Shown piece by piece: positions 1-7,802 of a stretch of DNA of 64,000 nucleotides. A program made the position numbers and the translations under genes. How positions within the stretch are numbered: position 1 is the first letter of the stretch; each line of letters begins with the position of its first letter. Under the pieces are notes generated by a model. It was not told the DNA's origin, ran no database searches, and saw nothing but the letters and a program-made list of their open reading frames with translations. This DNA is from WJMB01 sp964581465 (lineage in GTDB: Bacteria; RBG-13-66-14), in the NCBI GenBank assembly GCA_964581465.1, contig CAZOOP010000002.1, positions 62,001 through 126,000 on the forward strand, in the 5' to 3' direction.

Positions 1-523
1 TAATAATCAATAATGTTTTACAAAAGAGTCTGCTTTGAAGCCCCGCAAATACCGGCGGCGACAACCGCTTCGGTTACCTCTCTGTTTCAACCTGATTTGC
101 TCCGATCAGGTCGCAAGTTGCCTGGCTCAAGATACTCTCCTGTGCCGACTGTCGGTTTATGGCACCAATTCAAATCCCGCATTTCACGGCGCGCCGGTCC
201 GAGGGTCGGATATCCCGCCGGCCGAGCGCTTGATCGAGATAACTGCATCAGTAATGCGGGTATCAAACACAACACTTCCGCTCAATGATTCGTGTATTCG
301 ATTGAGCGGTTGATTGACAATGCATCAGAGCAATGCGGCCAACTCACCGGGAGTCGAGACCATTACTCGAACCACCCCTACTCGAACGCCCTATTGGAAC
401 AACGCTGTTCAGAGGGTACTGTGAGTTTTTCGTCCCCCGGCTGACATCCGACAAGCAGGCACACCGGGTTCATTACACGCTTCAACCGTCCCCCCGGGAC
501 GGCCTTCCGAGGACGAACGCACC
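1..523. other. non-coding or unrecognised stretch
   Basis: Only short overlapping reading frames on both strands are present, with no recognisable domain, no ribosome binding site and less GC-biased sequence than the genes that follow. I see no tRNA-like fold and no clear promoter hexamer pair. A GAGGACG purine run near 508 probably belongs to the ribosome binding site of the gene starting at 524. Confidence 0.5.
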
Positions 524-1561
524 GTGGTCTTCGAAGCCCTGAAAGATTATCTGGCGGACGACCTGCGCCGCGTGGCCGCCCGGATGGAAGCCGTCGTCGC
601 CGAGGGCTGGGCCGAGGAGGCCGATCTGCTGGCCAGCCTGGCCTCCGTCGAGGGGGCCGAGAGCCTGGGCGCGCGCAAGACGATCCGTCGTCTGGCCGGC
701 GCGGGGGGCAAGCGGTTGCGGGCCTCCCTGGCGCTGCTGGCGGCGCGGGGAGTCGACGGCGAGGGTCCCGCTTCCGAGGGGGCCGTCGAGCTGGCCGCCG
801 TCGTCGAGCTGCTCCACCTGGCCACACTGATCCACGACGACGTCATCGACCGCTCGGACCTGCGCCGCGGCGTGCCCACCGTGCATACCCAGGTCGGCGA
901 GCACGTCGCCGTGCTGACCGGCGACCACCTCTACTCCCACTCCTTGTGGGACCTGGTGGTCAAGCTGCCGCGCCTGGACGTCGTACGCCGCCTGGCCCGG
1001 GCCGTGGACGTCCTCTGCCGCGGGGAGATCCTGCAGAACCGCTTAGCCCGTCGCGGGGCGGACTGGCGACCGCCCACCGAGGAGCAGTACCTCTCGATCA
1101 TCCGCCGCAAGACCGCCGACTTCTTCGCCGCCAGCGGCGAGCTCGGCGCCCTGGTCGCAGGACGCGACGAGCTGGCCCCCGTCTTCCATCGCTACGGCAA
1201 CGCCCTTGGCCTGGCCTTCCAGATCACCGACGACCTCCTCGACTACACCGGCGCCGCCGATTCCACCGGCAAGGACCGGGGCAACGACTGGGACCGGGGG
1301 CGGATGACCCTGCCCCTGCTCTACGCCCTGACCCGTTGTCCCGACGGCGGCGAGCTCCGGGTCCTGCTGGCTGACGAGGACCCGGACGCTTACCCCCGCG
1401 CCGTCGAACTGCTGCGCGCTTGCGGAGCGCTGGACTACGCCGCCCGACGCGCCGCCGCCTTCATCGATGAAGCGCTGGAGGCCCTCACCGATTACCCCCA
1501 CCACGTCGTCGCCGAACTTCTCAGAGAGACCGCCCGTGGTGTGCTGGCGCGCCGGAGATAG
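524..1561 (+). CDS. polyprenyl diphosphate synthase (trans-isoprenyl, long-chain)
   Basis: Condenses isopentenyl diphosphate onto an allylic primer to make the long isoprenoid chain used for quinones or lipid carriers; cytosolic. The 345-aa length suits the family. Visible motifs are GGKRLR (61-66, substrate binding), the first Asp-rich motif DDVID (105-109) inside LIHDDVIDRSDLRRG, and the second Asp-rich motif DDLLD (236-240) preceded by FQIT. The start is GTG at 524, with a GAGGA run about ten bases upstream. The gene stands alone: an intrinsic terminator follows at 1628 and nothing is coupled upstream. Chain length cannot be read from the motifs, so octaprenyl, heptaprenyl or geranylgeranyl synthase are all possible. 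Family assignment is secure. Confidence 0.93.
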   Translation: MVFEALKDYLADDLRRVAARMEAVVAEGWAEEADLLASLASVEGAESLGARKTIRRLAGAGGKRLRASLALLAARGVDGEGPASEGAVELAAVVELLHLATLIHDDVIDRSDLRRGVPTVHTQVGEHVAVLTGDHLYSHSLWDLVVKLPRLDVVRRLARAVDVLCRGEILQNRLARRGADWRPPTEEQYLSIIRRKTADFFAASGELGALVAGRDELAPVFHRYGNALGLAFQITDDLLDYTGAADSTGKDRGNDWDRGRMTLPLLYALTRCPDGGELRVLLADEDPDAYPRAVELLRACGALDYAARRAAAFIDEALEALTDYPHHVVAELLRETARGVLARRR

Positions 1562-1627
1562 CCGATTCTTCGAGTGTGTTCCAAGCTGTCATGGGTTGGA
1601 CCGGTTTTGTTAAGTGCGGATTCGCAA

Positions 1628-1654
1628 GCGACCGGGGTTTCCCGGTCACTTTTT
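1628..1654 (+). terminator. rho-independent terminator after polyprenyl synthase
   Basis: A GACCGGG / CCCGGTC stem (1630-1636 and 1641-1647) with a four-base GTTT loop is followed by ACTTTTT. It lies about 70 bases after the stop codon. The stem sequence is nearly identical to the terminator at 2106-2135. Confidence 0.75.
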
Positions 1655-2105
1655 GTATTGGGGATCATTTAGCGGTATCGGAACACGGCATTACAGGATC
1701 ACATTTAGATAAGGGGTCGTATACCCTAACTTGACCTGATTGTGATTGTATCCTGTAGATAATAGAGGTGATGATCATCGGATACCCGTCACAGAACGGG
1801 CAGTTGAAAAGTGGCGGCGAATACGGGCCTGATCCTTAGCGATCCTTGGCGACCCCGGATAACGGCGCACCTGTATATACTCTGAGAGCAGACTGCCACA
1901 AAATCCTAAGTGTCTTAATAACAAGCCATATGGGCATGTTGTATGAGCGCTTGCTCCTAAACGGCGCATTTCAGTGGAGTCAATAACGGACCAGCAGGTT
2001 TATCCCAATCAGCCTGATTTGATCCGAACACGTTCCCTGATGCCATTCGAGGCTGTTTATTAAAGCTGCTGGTTGAGAACTGGCCGGCTAGATATAGACA
2101 AACGG
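1655..2105. other. intergenic spacer, no gene seen
   Basis: A relatively AT-rich stretch between two terminators. The only reading frame (minus strand, about 64 codons) has no ribosome binding site and no recognisable motif. No tRNA fold or inverted repeat was found. Confidence 0.4.
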
Positions 2106-2135
2106 AAAGCGACCGGGGTGGCCCGGTCGCTTTCT
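2106..2135. terminator. bidirectional hairpin terminator
   Basis: A GCGACCGGG / CCCGGTCGC stem (2109-2117 and 2122-2130, loop GTGG) is flanked by AAA on the left and TTT on the right, so it can work on both strands. It lies about 100 bases beyond the stop of the minus-strand SelA-like gene and is its most likely terminator. Confidence 0.65.
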
Positions 2136-2232
2136 ATTGGTGTGGGCAGGGTTGCTTATCTGGGTGGCCGTTCGGCTGGTTGAAGGTTGCGGTGCTGATA
2201 CGGATCAGCTTCAGAGGCGGCGTGCTGCGAGT

Positions 2233-3381
2233 CTACGTGAGCCCTGTTGCCGCCCGCCGGGTCGCTTCGAGCAGGCGCCCCTCCTCCTCGACGGGCAGGG
2301 CGCGCAGGTCCAGCAGCAGGCTGTCGTCTTCGACCCGGCCGAAGACCCCGGCCTCGCGGAACCGGCGGGCCAGCTCGCGACCTCCGGTCTCCGGTGCGGT
2401 CAGCTCCAGGGCGGCGCTGGGGAAGTCCACCAGGGGCAGGGCGCCGGAGCCGGCCCGGGCCACGGTCCGCCGCACCTCGACCGACCAGGGGCCGCGCTCC
2501 CGAATCCGGGGAGCCAGGGCGCGCGCTCGCTGCACAAGCTCCTCACCATCTGCTCCCAGCAGACGCAGCGTGGGAATCTCGTCGATCCGGTTCTCGAGGT
2601 GCAGGTCCAAGGTCGACGCCAGGGCCGCCAGGGTCAGCTTGTCCAGCCGGGCGCCGCGGGCCAGTGGGTGGGCGGCGCAACGCCGGACGAGGTCCTCCCG
2701 GCCGACGACGATCCCCGCCTGGGGGCCGCCAAGGAGCTTGTCGCCGGAAAAGCAGACCAGGTCGGCGCCGTCGTCCAGGGCCGCCTGTACCGTCGAGGCC
2801 CCGCCGGACCAGAGGGTGGGAAAGAGCAGCCCCGAGCCCTGGTCGTAGATCAGCGGCAGTCCGTGGGAGTGGGCCGTCTCGGCCAGCTCGGCCAGAGACG
2901 GCTCGGTGTAATCGCCTTCGAGGCGGAAGTTGGAGCGGTGGGCGCAGAAGATCGCTCCGCTGTCCGGTCCCAGGGCTGAGTGGTAGTCATCGAGGGCGGT
3001 CTGGTTGACACTGCCCACCTCGACGAGGGGACAGCCCGACTGACGCATCACCGCCGGCATCTCGAAGGAGCCGCCGATGGCCACCAGGCGGGAGACACCG
3101 ACAAGGACCTCCCGGGGTGCGCAGGCCGCGGCCAGGCAGATCAGCGTCGCCGCGGCGTTGTTGTTGAAAGCGCAGCCGGCAGCTCCGAATAGACGCCGGA
3201 TGCGATGTTCGACCACGTCCTGACGCTGACCGCGCCGTCCGTCGCTGGTCTCTATCTCCACGGTGGCCGCGCCGGCGACCCCGCACAGCGCCTCGACGGC
3301 GGTCCGGGGCAGGGGCGCCCGACCCAGGCCCGTGTGCAGCACCACACCGGTGCAGTTGAGCACGCCGCGCACCCGTTTCAT
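2233..3381 (-). CDS. selA: SelA-like PLP enzyme (L-seryl-tRNA(Sec) selenium transferase family), lacking the N-terminal domain
   Basis: Family members convert Ser-tRNA(Sec) to Sec-tRNA(Sec) with selenophosphate, using PLP. The 382-aa protein opens with LNCTGVVLHTGLGRAPL (8-24), the conserved start of the SelA catalytic core, and carries the PLP lysine K215 in FSGDKLLGGPQAG. Typical bacterial SelA is about 450-465 aa. The roughly 80-residue N-terminal tRNA-binding domain is missing. The start is well supported: GGAGGA sits six bases upstream of the ATG, and an in-frame stop lies at 3445-3447, so no longer N-terminus is possible in this frame. It could be a genuine short SelA, or a SelA-like protein with another role, as for archaeal homologues. 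No selB, selD or selC is visible nearby. The gene is monocistronic. Confidence 0.8.
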   Translation of the reverse strand: MKRVRGVLNCTGVVLHTGLGRAPLPRTAVEALCGVAGAATVEIETSDGRRGQRQDVVEHRIRRLFGAAGCAFNNNAAATLICLAAACAPREVLVGVSRLVAIGGSFEMPAVMRQSGCPLVEVGSVNQTALDDYHSALGPDSGAIFCAHRSNFRLEGDYTEPSLAELAETAHSHGLPLIYDQGSGLLFPTLWSGGASTVQAALDDGADLVCFSGDKLLGGPQAGIVVGREDLVRRCAAHPLARGARLDKLTLAALASTLDLHLENRIDEIPTLRLLGADGEELVQRARALAPRIRERGPWSVEVRRTVARAGSGALPLVDFPSAALELTAPETGGRELARRFREAGVFGRVEDDSLLLDLRALPVEEEGRLLEATRRAATGLT

Positions 3382-4306
3382 CTCATTCCTCCCCGCAAAG
3401 GACCGTCCGCTCGGCTGGAGCGTCCAACCAGGAGCCGTTCCGGCTCAGTTACCTGATCAACCGCCGCTGGCGTTGAGTGCTCCGGGGTCACTCGACGGCA
3501 ATGGATCACAGCAATACTGGAGATCATTATTGAAAAGGGATATCACCTGAAACTGAACCGACGTGAAAAGATAATGAGCGGCATTTAGAGCGGTAGTGCT
3601 GACAACTACCTTACAATTGGCTCCAGATCGATAAAGCAACAAGATATATATGATAAAGCCTCTAGTATAAAGCATATAGCCGCCCTATACTGTGAAGACC
3701 GGGATGTAAGTCAGGAGTCGCGACTACCCGACACTCAGCCTCTTGGAGCATGTCTGGTTTCAATCCACCAGGCAAGGCATGGACAACGGTGGCTAGCGCA
3801 GCAATAAAGCGCACAATAGCCAGCCATCAGCAGTACATGCTTGTTCTTACATCGCGATAACTCTCTAAATATCTAATGATTATAACCGGGATAACACACG
3901 TTCCGCGAGGTGGCAAACCAAAGCTATACTTGTCATTGCCTCTTATCAGTCACCTTCTTTGCGTCGGGTTGTTGTTCGGAAACAATCCTGGCCGGCGCGT
4001 CGCCGTGCGGGATGCCATCGTATTAATCGGAGGTTGTTCGGCGGCGGGATTTGGTTGGGAACCCCGCAACCGACCGGGAAGCCTGAACCGCAAGCCTGAA
4101 CCTCGAGAGAACCCACTCAGCCTCCCCTGTACCGGCCTTTCAATCAAGGTGAGCTGGTTTTTATGCCGTGGTTTTGCGTTGAAATAACCCCGCCTCCGTT
4201 TCGACAAGCATACAGTAAACCACGCAGAACTAGCAACTTCGGAGTTTTCGGCGTCTAGGTCCGTTACAGGTCCGCTAAAGGCTTGCCACGCGCGCCCCTA
4301 GACAAC
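3382..4306. other. long intergenic spacer, no gene seen
   Basis: About 900 bases with lower GC than the flanking genes. Reading frames at 3457-3675 (minus) and 3876-4207 (both strands) have no ribosome binding site or family resemblance. A CTGG-TTTCAATC-CACCAG segment near 3756 resembles a tRNA T-arm, but no acceptor or anticodon arm surrounds it. Confidence 0.4.
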
Positions 4307-4335
4307 TTGACATACCCCCTGGTTTCTGATACCCT
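4307..4335 (+). promoter_or_regulatory. sigma70-type promoter of the small lipoprotein gene
   Basis: A perfect -35 TTGACA (4307-4312) is followed, after 17 bases, by TACCCT (4330-4335), a weak -10 match. It lies about 110 bases before the lipoprotein start and is the only good hexamer pair in this spacer. Confidence 0.5.
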
Positions 4336-4448
4336 ACACATTCCGTTGCAACACGACGGGCTAGTTGAAAACATTCATCTAGCCGAATGTACAACCATGA
4401 AGAACCTGGAGCGTTATTACAACCGCGCTCCGCATAGGGGGTGAAACG

Positions 4449-4757
4449 ATGAAGAAGTTCCTGACCCTTATCCTCATCGGCGCGCTGGCGCTGGTGGCTG
4501 TAAACCTCATCGGCTGTGAGAGCGAGGAAGAGGCTGCTGCCGAAGAGGCCGCCGCCGCCCTCGAGGAAATGTCCGGCGAGATGGAGGCCGCTGCTGAAGA
4601 GGCCGCCGAGGCCGCCGAGGCCGCCATGGAAGATGCTAACGCCGCTACCGAAGAGGCTATGGCTGAGGCCGAAGCCGCCGCCGAGGAAGCTACCGAGGAA
4701 GCCGCCGACGCTACCGAGGAAGCCGAGGAGACCACTGAGGAAGAAACCGCTCAGTAG
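4449..4757 (+). CDS. small Ala/Glu-rich helical lipoprotein
   Basis: The 102-aa protein has a short basic start (MKKF), a hydrophobic signal and a lipobox LIGC with the modified cysteine at residue 23. The mature part is almost wholly Ala, Glu, Thr, Asp and Met in EEAAEAAE-type repeats, which predicts one long acidic helix or coiled coil. There is no C-terminal lysine of the kind that ties Braun's lipoprotein to peptidoglycan. An AGGGGG ribosome binding site precedes the ATG, and the gene has its own promoter and a strong terminator, so it is a single-gene unit likely to be well expressed. I do not recognise a specific family. A periplasmic spacer or envelope structural role is only an inference. 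Confidence 0.8.
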   Translation: MKKFLTLILIGALALVAVNLIGCESEEEAAAEEAAAALEEMSGEMEAAAEEAAEAAEAAMEDANAATEEAMAEAEAAAEEATEEAADATEEAEETTEEETAQ

Positions 4758-4771
4758 GTCGAGAAGTAACC

Positions 4772-4801
4772 AAAAAAGGACCCCCTCGCGGGGGTCCTTT
4801 T
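4772..4801. terminator. strong bidirectional terminator
   Basis: GGACCCCC (4778-4785), loop TCGC, GGGGGTCC (4790-4797), followed by TTTT on the plus strand. The AAAAAA tract at 4772-4777 gives a six-T tail on the minus strand. It therefore serves both the small lipoprotein (plus) and the NUDIX-terminated operon converging from the right (minus). Confidence 0.85.
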
Positions 4802-4882
4802 GTTATCGCCGGGGTTGGTCACGTGAGCGCTAGAAGCGGACTTTTCCGGGCTGTCACGATATACACGGTTGGATGAACTCGC

Positions 4883-5422
4883 TCAGTCGAGAGGAAAAAC
4901 CCGGTGCTCCAGCAGCGCCAGGCCCGCCAGGGTCTTGGCGTCGGTCAGCTTTCCCGCGGCGATCAAGCCGTCGAGTTCCTCCCGGGCCAGCACGCGCACG
5001 GTGATGCTCTCGTCGGCGTCGGTGTGCTGGCCGACCTCGCTGAGCCCCCGGGCGGCGAAGACCACGATCTCCTCGTCGCAGAAACCGGGGCTGGTGTGGA
5101 TCGGTCCCAGCTCGATCAGTTCGGCGGCCCGGTAGCCCGACTCTTCGGCCAGTTCGCGCCGGGCGGTCTCGATCGGCTCCTCGCCGGGGTCCAGCTTACC
5201 CGCCGGGAACTCGAGCAGTTCCCGCTCGACGCCCTTGCGGTACTGGGTGATCAGCACCAGGCGGCCGTCATCGAGGACGGGGATCACCAGGGCCGCCCGG
5301 GCCACGCCTACCAGCTCGCGGCGCCCCACGGAGCCGTCGGGCAGGCGCACCTCGTCCACCCGCACATCCAGCAGCACCTGTCCGGAATAGATGTGGCGGG
5401 AGCTCAGGGTCTCTTCGGTCAT
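4883..5422 (-). CDS. NUDIX hydrolase, ADP-ribose pyrophosphatase type
   Basis: Hydrolyses nucleoside diphosphate-X compounds, most likely ADP-ribose to AMP and ribose 5-phosphate; cytosolic. The 179-aa protein carries a complete NUDIX box at 75-97 (G-x5-E-x7-R-E-x2-E-E-x-G, seen as RRELAEESGY at its end). The upstream ELLEFPAGKL and downstream GFCDEEIVVF segments are typical of the ADP-ribose pyrophosphatase subgroup, and the length fits. It is the last gene of a minus-strand run of five (GH57, membrane protein, pgsA, threonine aldolase, NUDIX), 28 bases after the aldolase, and ends before a bidirectional terminator. Substrate is inferred from the subgroup, not proven. Confidence 0.88.
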   Translation of the reverse strand: MTEETLSSRHIYSGQVLLDVRVDEVRLPDGSVGRRELVGVARAALVIPVLDDGRLVLITQYRKGVERELLEFPAGKLDPGEEPIETARRELAEESGYRAAELIELGPIHTSPGFCDEEIVVFAARGLSEVGQHTDADESITVRVLAREELDGLIAAGKLTDAKTLAGLALLEHRVFPLD

Positions 5423-5450
5423 CGCGGGACCATCCCGGGGTTCGGTCGGG

Positions 5451-6485
5451 CTAGAGCCCGAGTTCGCCGAGGACCTCGCAGGCGTAGTCGACGGCCTCGG
5501 CGTCGACGTCCTTATGGGTCACCAGGCGTAGCTTGTCGGGGCCGAAGGCGAAGAAGGCCACGCCACGTGCGGCGGCGGCTTCGACGACCCGTGTCGGCTC
5601 GACGCCGCGCAACAGCGGGATGACGATGTTGGTGTCAACCCCGGCGGGATCGATATCCGCCCAGGGCAGTCCGGCCAGGGTCCGGGCCAGACGTCGGGCG
5701 TGTTCGTGGTCCTCGGCCAGGCGGGCGATGTTGTGTTCGATGGCGTAAAGCCCGGCGGCGGCCAGGATGCCCACCTGGCGCATCCCCCCGCCGCAGATCT
5801 TGCGCAGGCGGTGGGCTTCTTCGATGAAATCGTGCGGGCCGGCCAGAATCGAGCCCACGGGGCACCCCAGCCCCTTGGAGAGACAGCTCATTATCGAGTC
5901 CGCCGGGGCGGCCAGCTCGGCCATCGAACGGCCCGTGGCGACGTGGGCGTTCCAGAGCCGGGCGCCGTCGAGGTGGATGCGCAGGCCGACCTCGTCGGCG
6001 AAGGCGCGCAGTTCCTCGAAGAGCCCCTGGTCGGCGATAACCCCGCCCAGACGGTTGTGGGTGTTCTCCAGGCAGAGCAGGCTGGTGCGCGAGGAGTGGA
6101 AAGCGCCGGACTTGTAGAGCGCTCTGACGGCGGCGGGGTCCGGCGAGCCCTGGCGCACCGGGGCCTCGCGGGCCAGCACCCGGGCCAGGAAGGCCGGGGC
6201 GCCGTACTCGTACTCCAGGATGTGGCACTGGGCGCCGCAGATTATCTCGTCGCCGCCCCGGGTCCAGGCGGCAACGGCGATCTGGTTGGCCATCGAGCCC
6301 GAGGGGGTGAACAGGGCGGCCTCCTTGCCGACGAGCTCGGCGTAACGGGCCTCGAGCTCCTGGACGGTGGGATCGTCCCCCAGCACGTCGTCGCCGACGA
6401 CGGCCTCGTACATCGCCCGGCGCATCGGCTCGTCGGGGCGGGTGACTGTGTCGGAGCGCAGATCGACCTTGATCCGGGTTGTCAT
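5451..6485 (-). CDS. ltaE: low-specificity L-threonine aldolase
   Basis: PLP enzyme that cleaves L-threonine or L-allo-threonine to glycine and acetaldehyde. The 344-aa protein starts with the family hallmark DLRSDTVTRP (8-17) and has GDDVLGDDPTVQELE (31-45), H88, HLDGARLWNA (171-180) and the PLP lysine K204 in CLSKGLGCPVGS. Length and motifs match the fold-type I aldolase family closely. Its ATG overlaps the pgsA stop by four bases (ATGA), which implies translational coupling inside the minus-strand operon. The catalytic motifs look intact and I see no sign of decay. Neighbours are not amino-acid genes, so grouping is probably by co-expression rather than pathway. Confidence 0.93.
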   Translation of the reverse strand: MTTRIKVDLRSDTVTRPDEPMRRAMYEAVVGDDVLGDDPTVQELEARYAELVGKEAALFTPSGSMANQIAVAAWTRGGDEIICGAQCHILEYEYGAPAFLARVLAREAPVRQGSPDPAAVRALYKSGAFHSSRTSLLCLENTHNRLGGVIADQGLFEELRAFADEVGLRIHLDGARLWNAHVATGRSMAELAAPADSIMSCLSKGLGCPVGSILAGPHDFIEEAHRLRKICGGGMRQVGILAAAGLYAIEHNIARLAEDHEHARRLARTLAGLPWADIDPAGVDTNIVIPLLRGVEPTRVVEAAAARGVAFFAFGPDKLRLVTHKDVDAEAVDYACEVLGELGL

Positions 6486-7099
6486 GGCGTTTCCTCGCTG
6501 TCGGTTTTCTTTTCACGCAGGCGCTTCAGGTAGCCGTGAGCGTAGGCGGCCAGGGAGGCGGCCATCAGGGCCACCGAGAGCCAGACCACGACCTCCTCCA
6601 GCCAGGCCAGCCCCGTACGCAGGGTGAAGATGATCAGTGTGGCCCCCAAGGTGAAGGCGGCGGCCTTGCCCAGGTAGTTGGACATCGGGACGATCTTGAG
6701 CCTGCGGCGCAGCAGCAGTCCGCCCAGCAGGATCAGCACGTCGCGGCCGACGATGATCACGGCCAGCCAGAGCGGGAAGTCACGATAGAGGACCAGCATG
6801 ATCGCCGCGGCGTCGATGCAGATCTTGTCGACCAGCGGGTCGAGTACCTTGCCGAACTCGGTGACGGCGTTCCAGCGCCGGGCCAGCATGCCGTCCAGGG
6901 CGTCGATGAGCATACCGAAGAGCATTACTGCGGCCGCCGTCACCGGAGCCCAGGCGTCGGGCAGGGTCAGCAGGTAGAGCCCCAGGGGCAGGATGACCAA
7001 CCGGGTGACCGAGAGCAGGTTGGGCAGCACCCGACGCAGCCCCCGGGCCGCCGGGCGGTCCTCCCGGGCCTCGGGGCTGTCGAGCAGACCCTTACCCAC
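6482..7099 (-). CDS. pgsA: CDP-alcohol phosphatidyltransferase, PgsA-type
   Basis: Integral inner-membrane enzyme, probably CDP-diacylglycerol--glycerol-3-phosphate 3-phosphatidyltransferase, the committed step to phosphatidylglycerol and cardiolipin. It carries the exact family signature D-x2-D-G-x2-A-R-x8-G-x3-D-x3-D (D66, D69, G70, A73, R74, G83, D87, D91). Four or more hydrophobic segments are visible. The open frame runs upstream to 7330, but the added residues are Arg/Pro-rich shadow sequence inside the preceding gene. I place the start at GTG 7099, overlapping the stop of that gene, which gives 205 aa and a normal family length. Other CDP-alcohol transferases share the signature, so the exact alcohol substrate is inferred. 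Confidence 0.88.
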   Translation of the reverse strand: MGKGLLDSPEAREDRPAARGLRRVLPNLLSVTRLVILPLGLYLLTLPDAWAPVTAAAVMLFGMLIDALDGMLARRWNAVTEFGKVLDPLVDKICIDAAAIMLVLYRDFPLWLAVIIVGRDVLILLGGLLLRRRLKIVPMSNYLGKAAAFTLGATLIIFTLRTGLAWLEEVVVWLSVALMAASLAAYAHGYLKRLREKKTDSEETP

Positions 7100-7802
7100 C
7101 GGAGCCCTCTTCCGGTTCCGGCGGGGCGGTCTTGGTGCGCTGAGGCGGGCCGTCGAGGGCCTCCGCGGGCGGCTCGACGGCGCCGGGTCCGGCGATCTGC
7201 AGCTCGTAGGCCGTTTCAAGGCCCAGTGCGTCGGCGATGAGTCGGGTCGTCCCGTGGTGCAGGCGGCGCAGCTCGGCGTGGAAAGCGGCCTTTTTCGCCC
7301 GGTTGGCGGCTGTGTAGAGCAGCGCTTCAAGGAAGACCAGCACGGCGGCGACGACGCCCAGGGTGATCCAGGCCAGGCTGGAGCCCAGGCTGAGCTCTTC
7401 GAGAAGGTAGAGCAGCATGAAGGCCGGCACCAGGGCCAGCAGCAGGTAGATGAACAGGCGTCCGGCCATCACCCAGAGGATGCGCCCGGTGTTTGCGTCG
7501 GCGCCGGCCGGCGAGGCCATCCCCGTCCTTACGGTCACCCGGCGGTAGTCGCCGGAGAGCTCGACGCGCTGCCAAGCCGTCAGCGGGATCAAGCGGCGGC
7601 GGAGCTGGACGCGCAGGTCCGGGTACTCGCTCCGGGCGGCGGCCCGGCGGTGGGTGTAGAGGTCGAAACGGCGTCGCAGCCCGGAGAAGGGGCCCTGATC
7701 GCCTTCGAGATCGGCCTTGTGCGCCTCCAAGGCGGCGAAGTACTCCTCCTCGCCCAGGGGCTCGGCGGCTTCCAACAGGCTCTGATGGACGATGTCGCTC
7801 AT
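7092..7802 (-). CDS. two-TM membrane protein of unknown function
   Basis: The 236-aa protein is not recognised. The first 105 residues are charged and soluble. Two hydrophobic segments follow (about 108-133 and 141-165), and then a cytosolic-looking tail with a Pro/Glu-rich C-terminus. The ATG overlaps the GH57 stop (ATGA), and its own stop overlaps the pgsA GTG start, so it is made in a translationally coupled trio. Position between a glycan enzyme and a phospholipid enzyme gives no firm clue. Membrane topology is the only supported statement. Confidence 0.75.
   Translation of the reverse strand: MSDIVHQSLLEAAEPLGEEEYFAALEAHKADLEGDQGPFSGLRRRFDLYTHRRAAARSEYPDLRVQLRRRLIPLTAWQRVELSGDYRRVTVRTGMASPAGADANTGRILWVMAGRLFIYLLLALVPAFMLLYLLEELSLGSSLAWITLGVVAAVLVFLEALLYTAANRAKKAAFHAELRRLHHGTTRLIADALGLETAYELQIAGPGAVEPPAEALDGPPQRTKTAPPEPEEGSGG

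Noticed and set aside
150..200. TTCAAATCCCGC stretch resembling a tRNA 3-prime end
   Set aside because: No complementary acceptor strand or anticodon arm upstream.
3748..3775. T-arm-like CTGG-TTTCAATC-CACCAG suggesting a tRNA
   Set aside because: No acceptor, anticodon or D arm can be folded around it.
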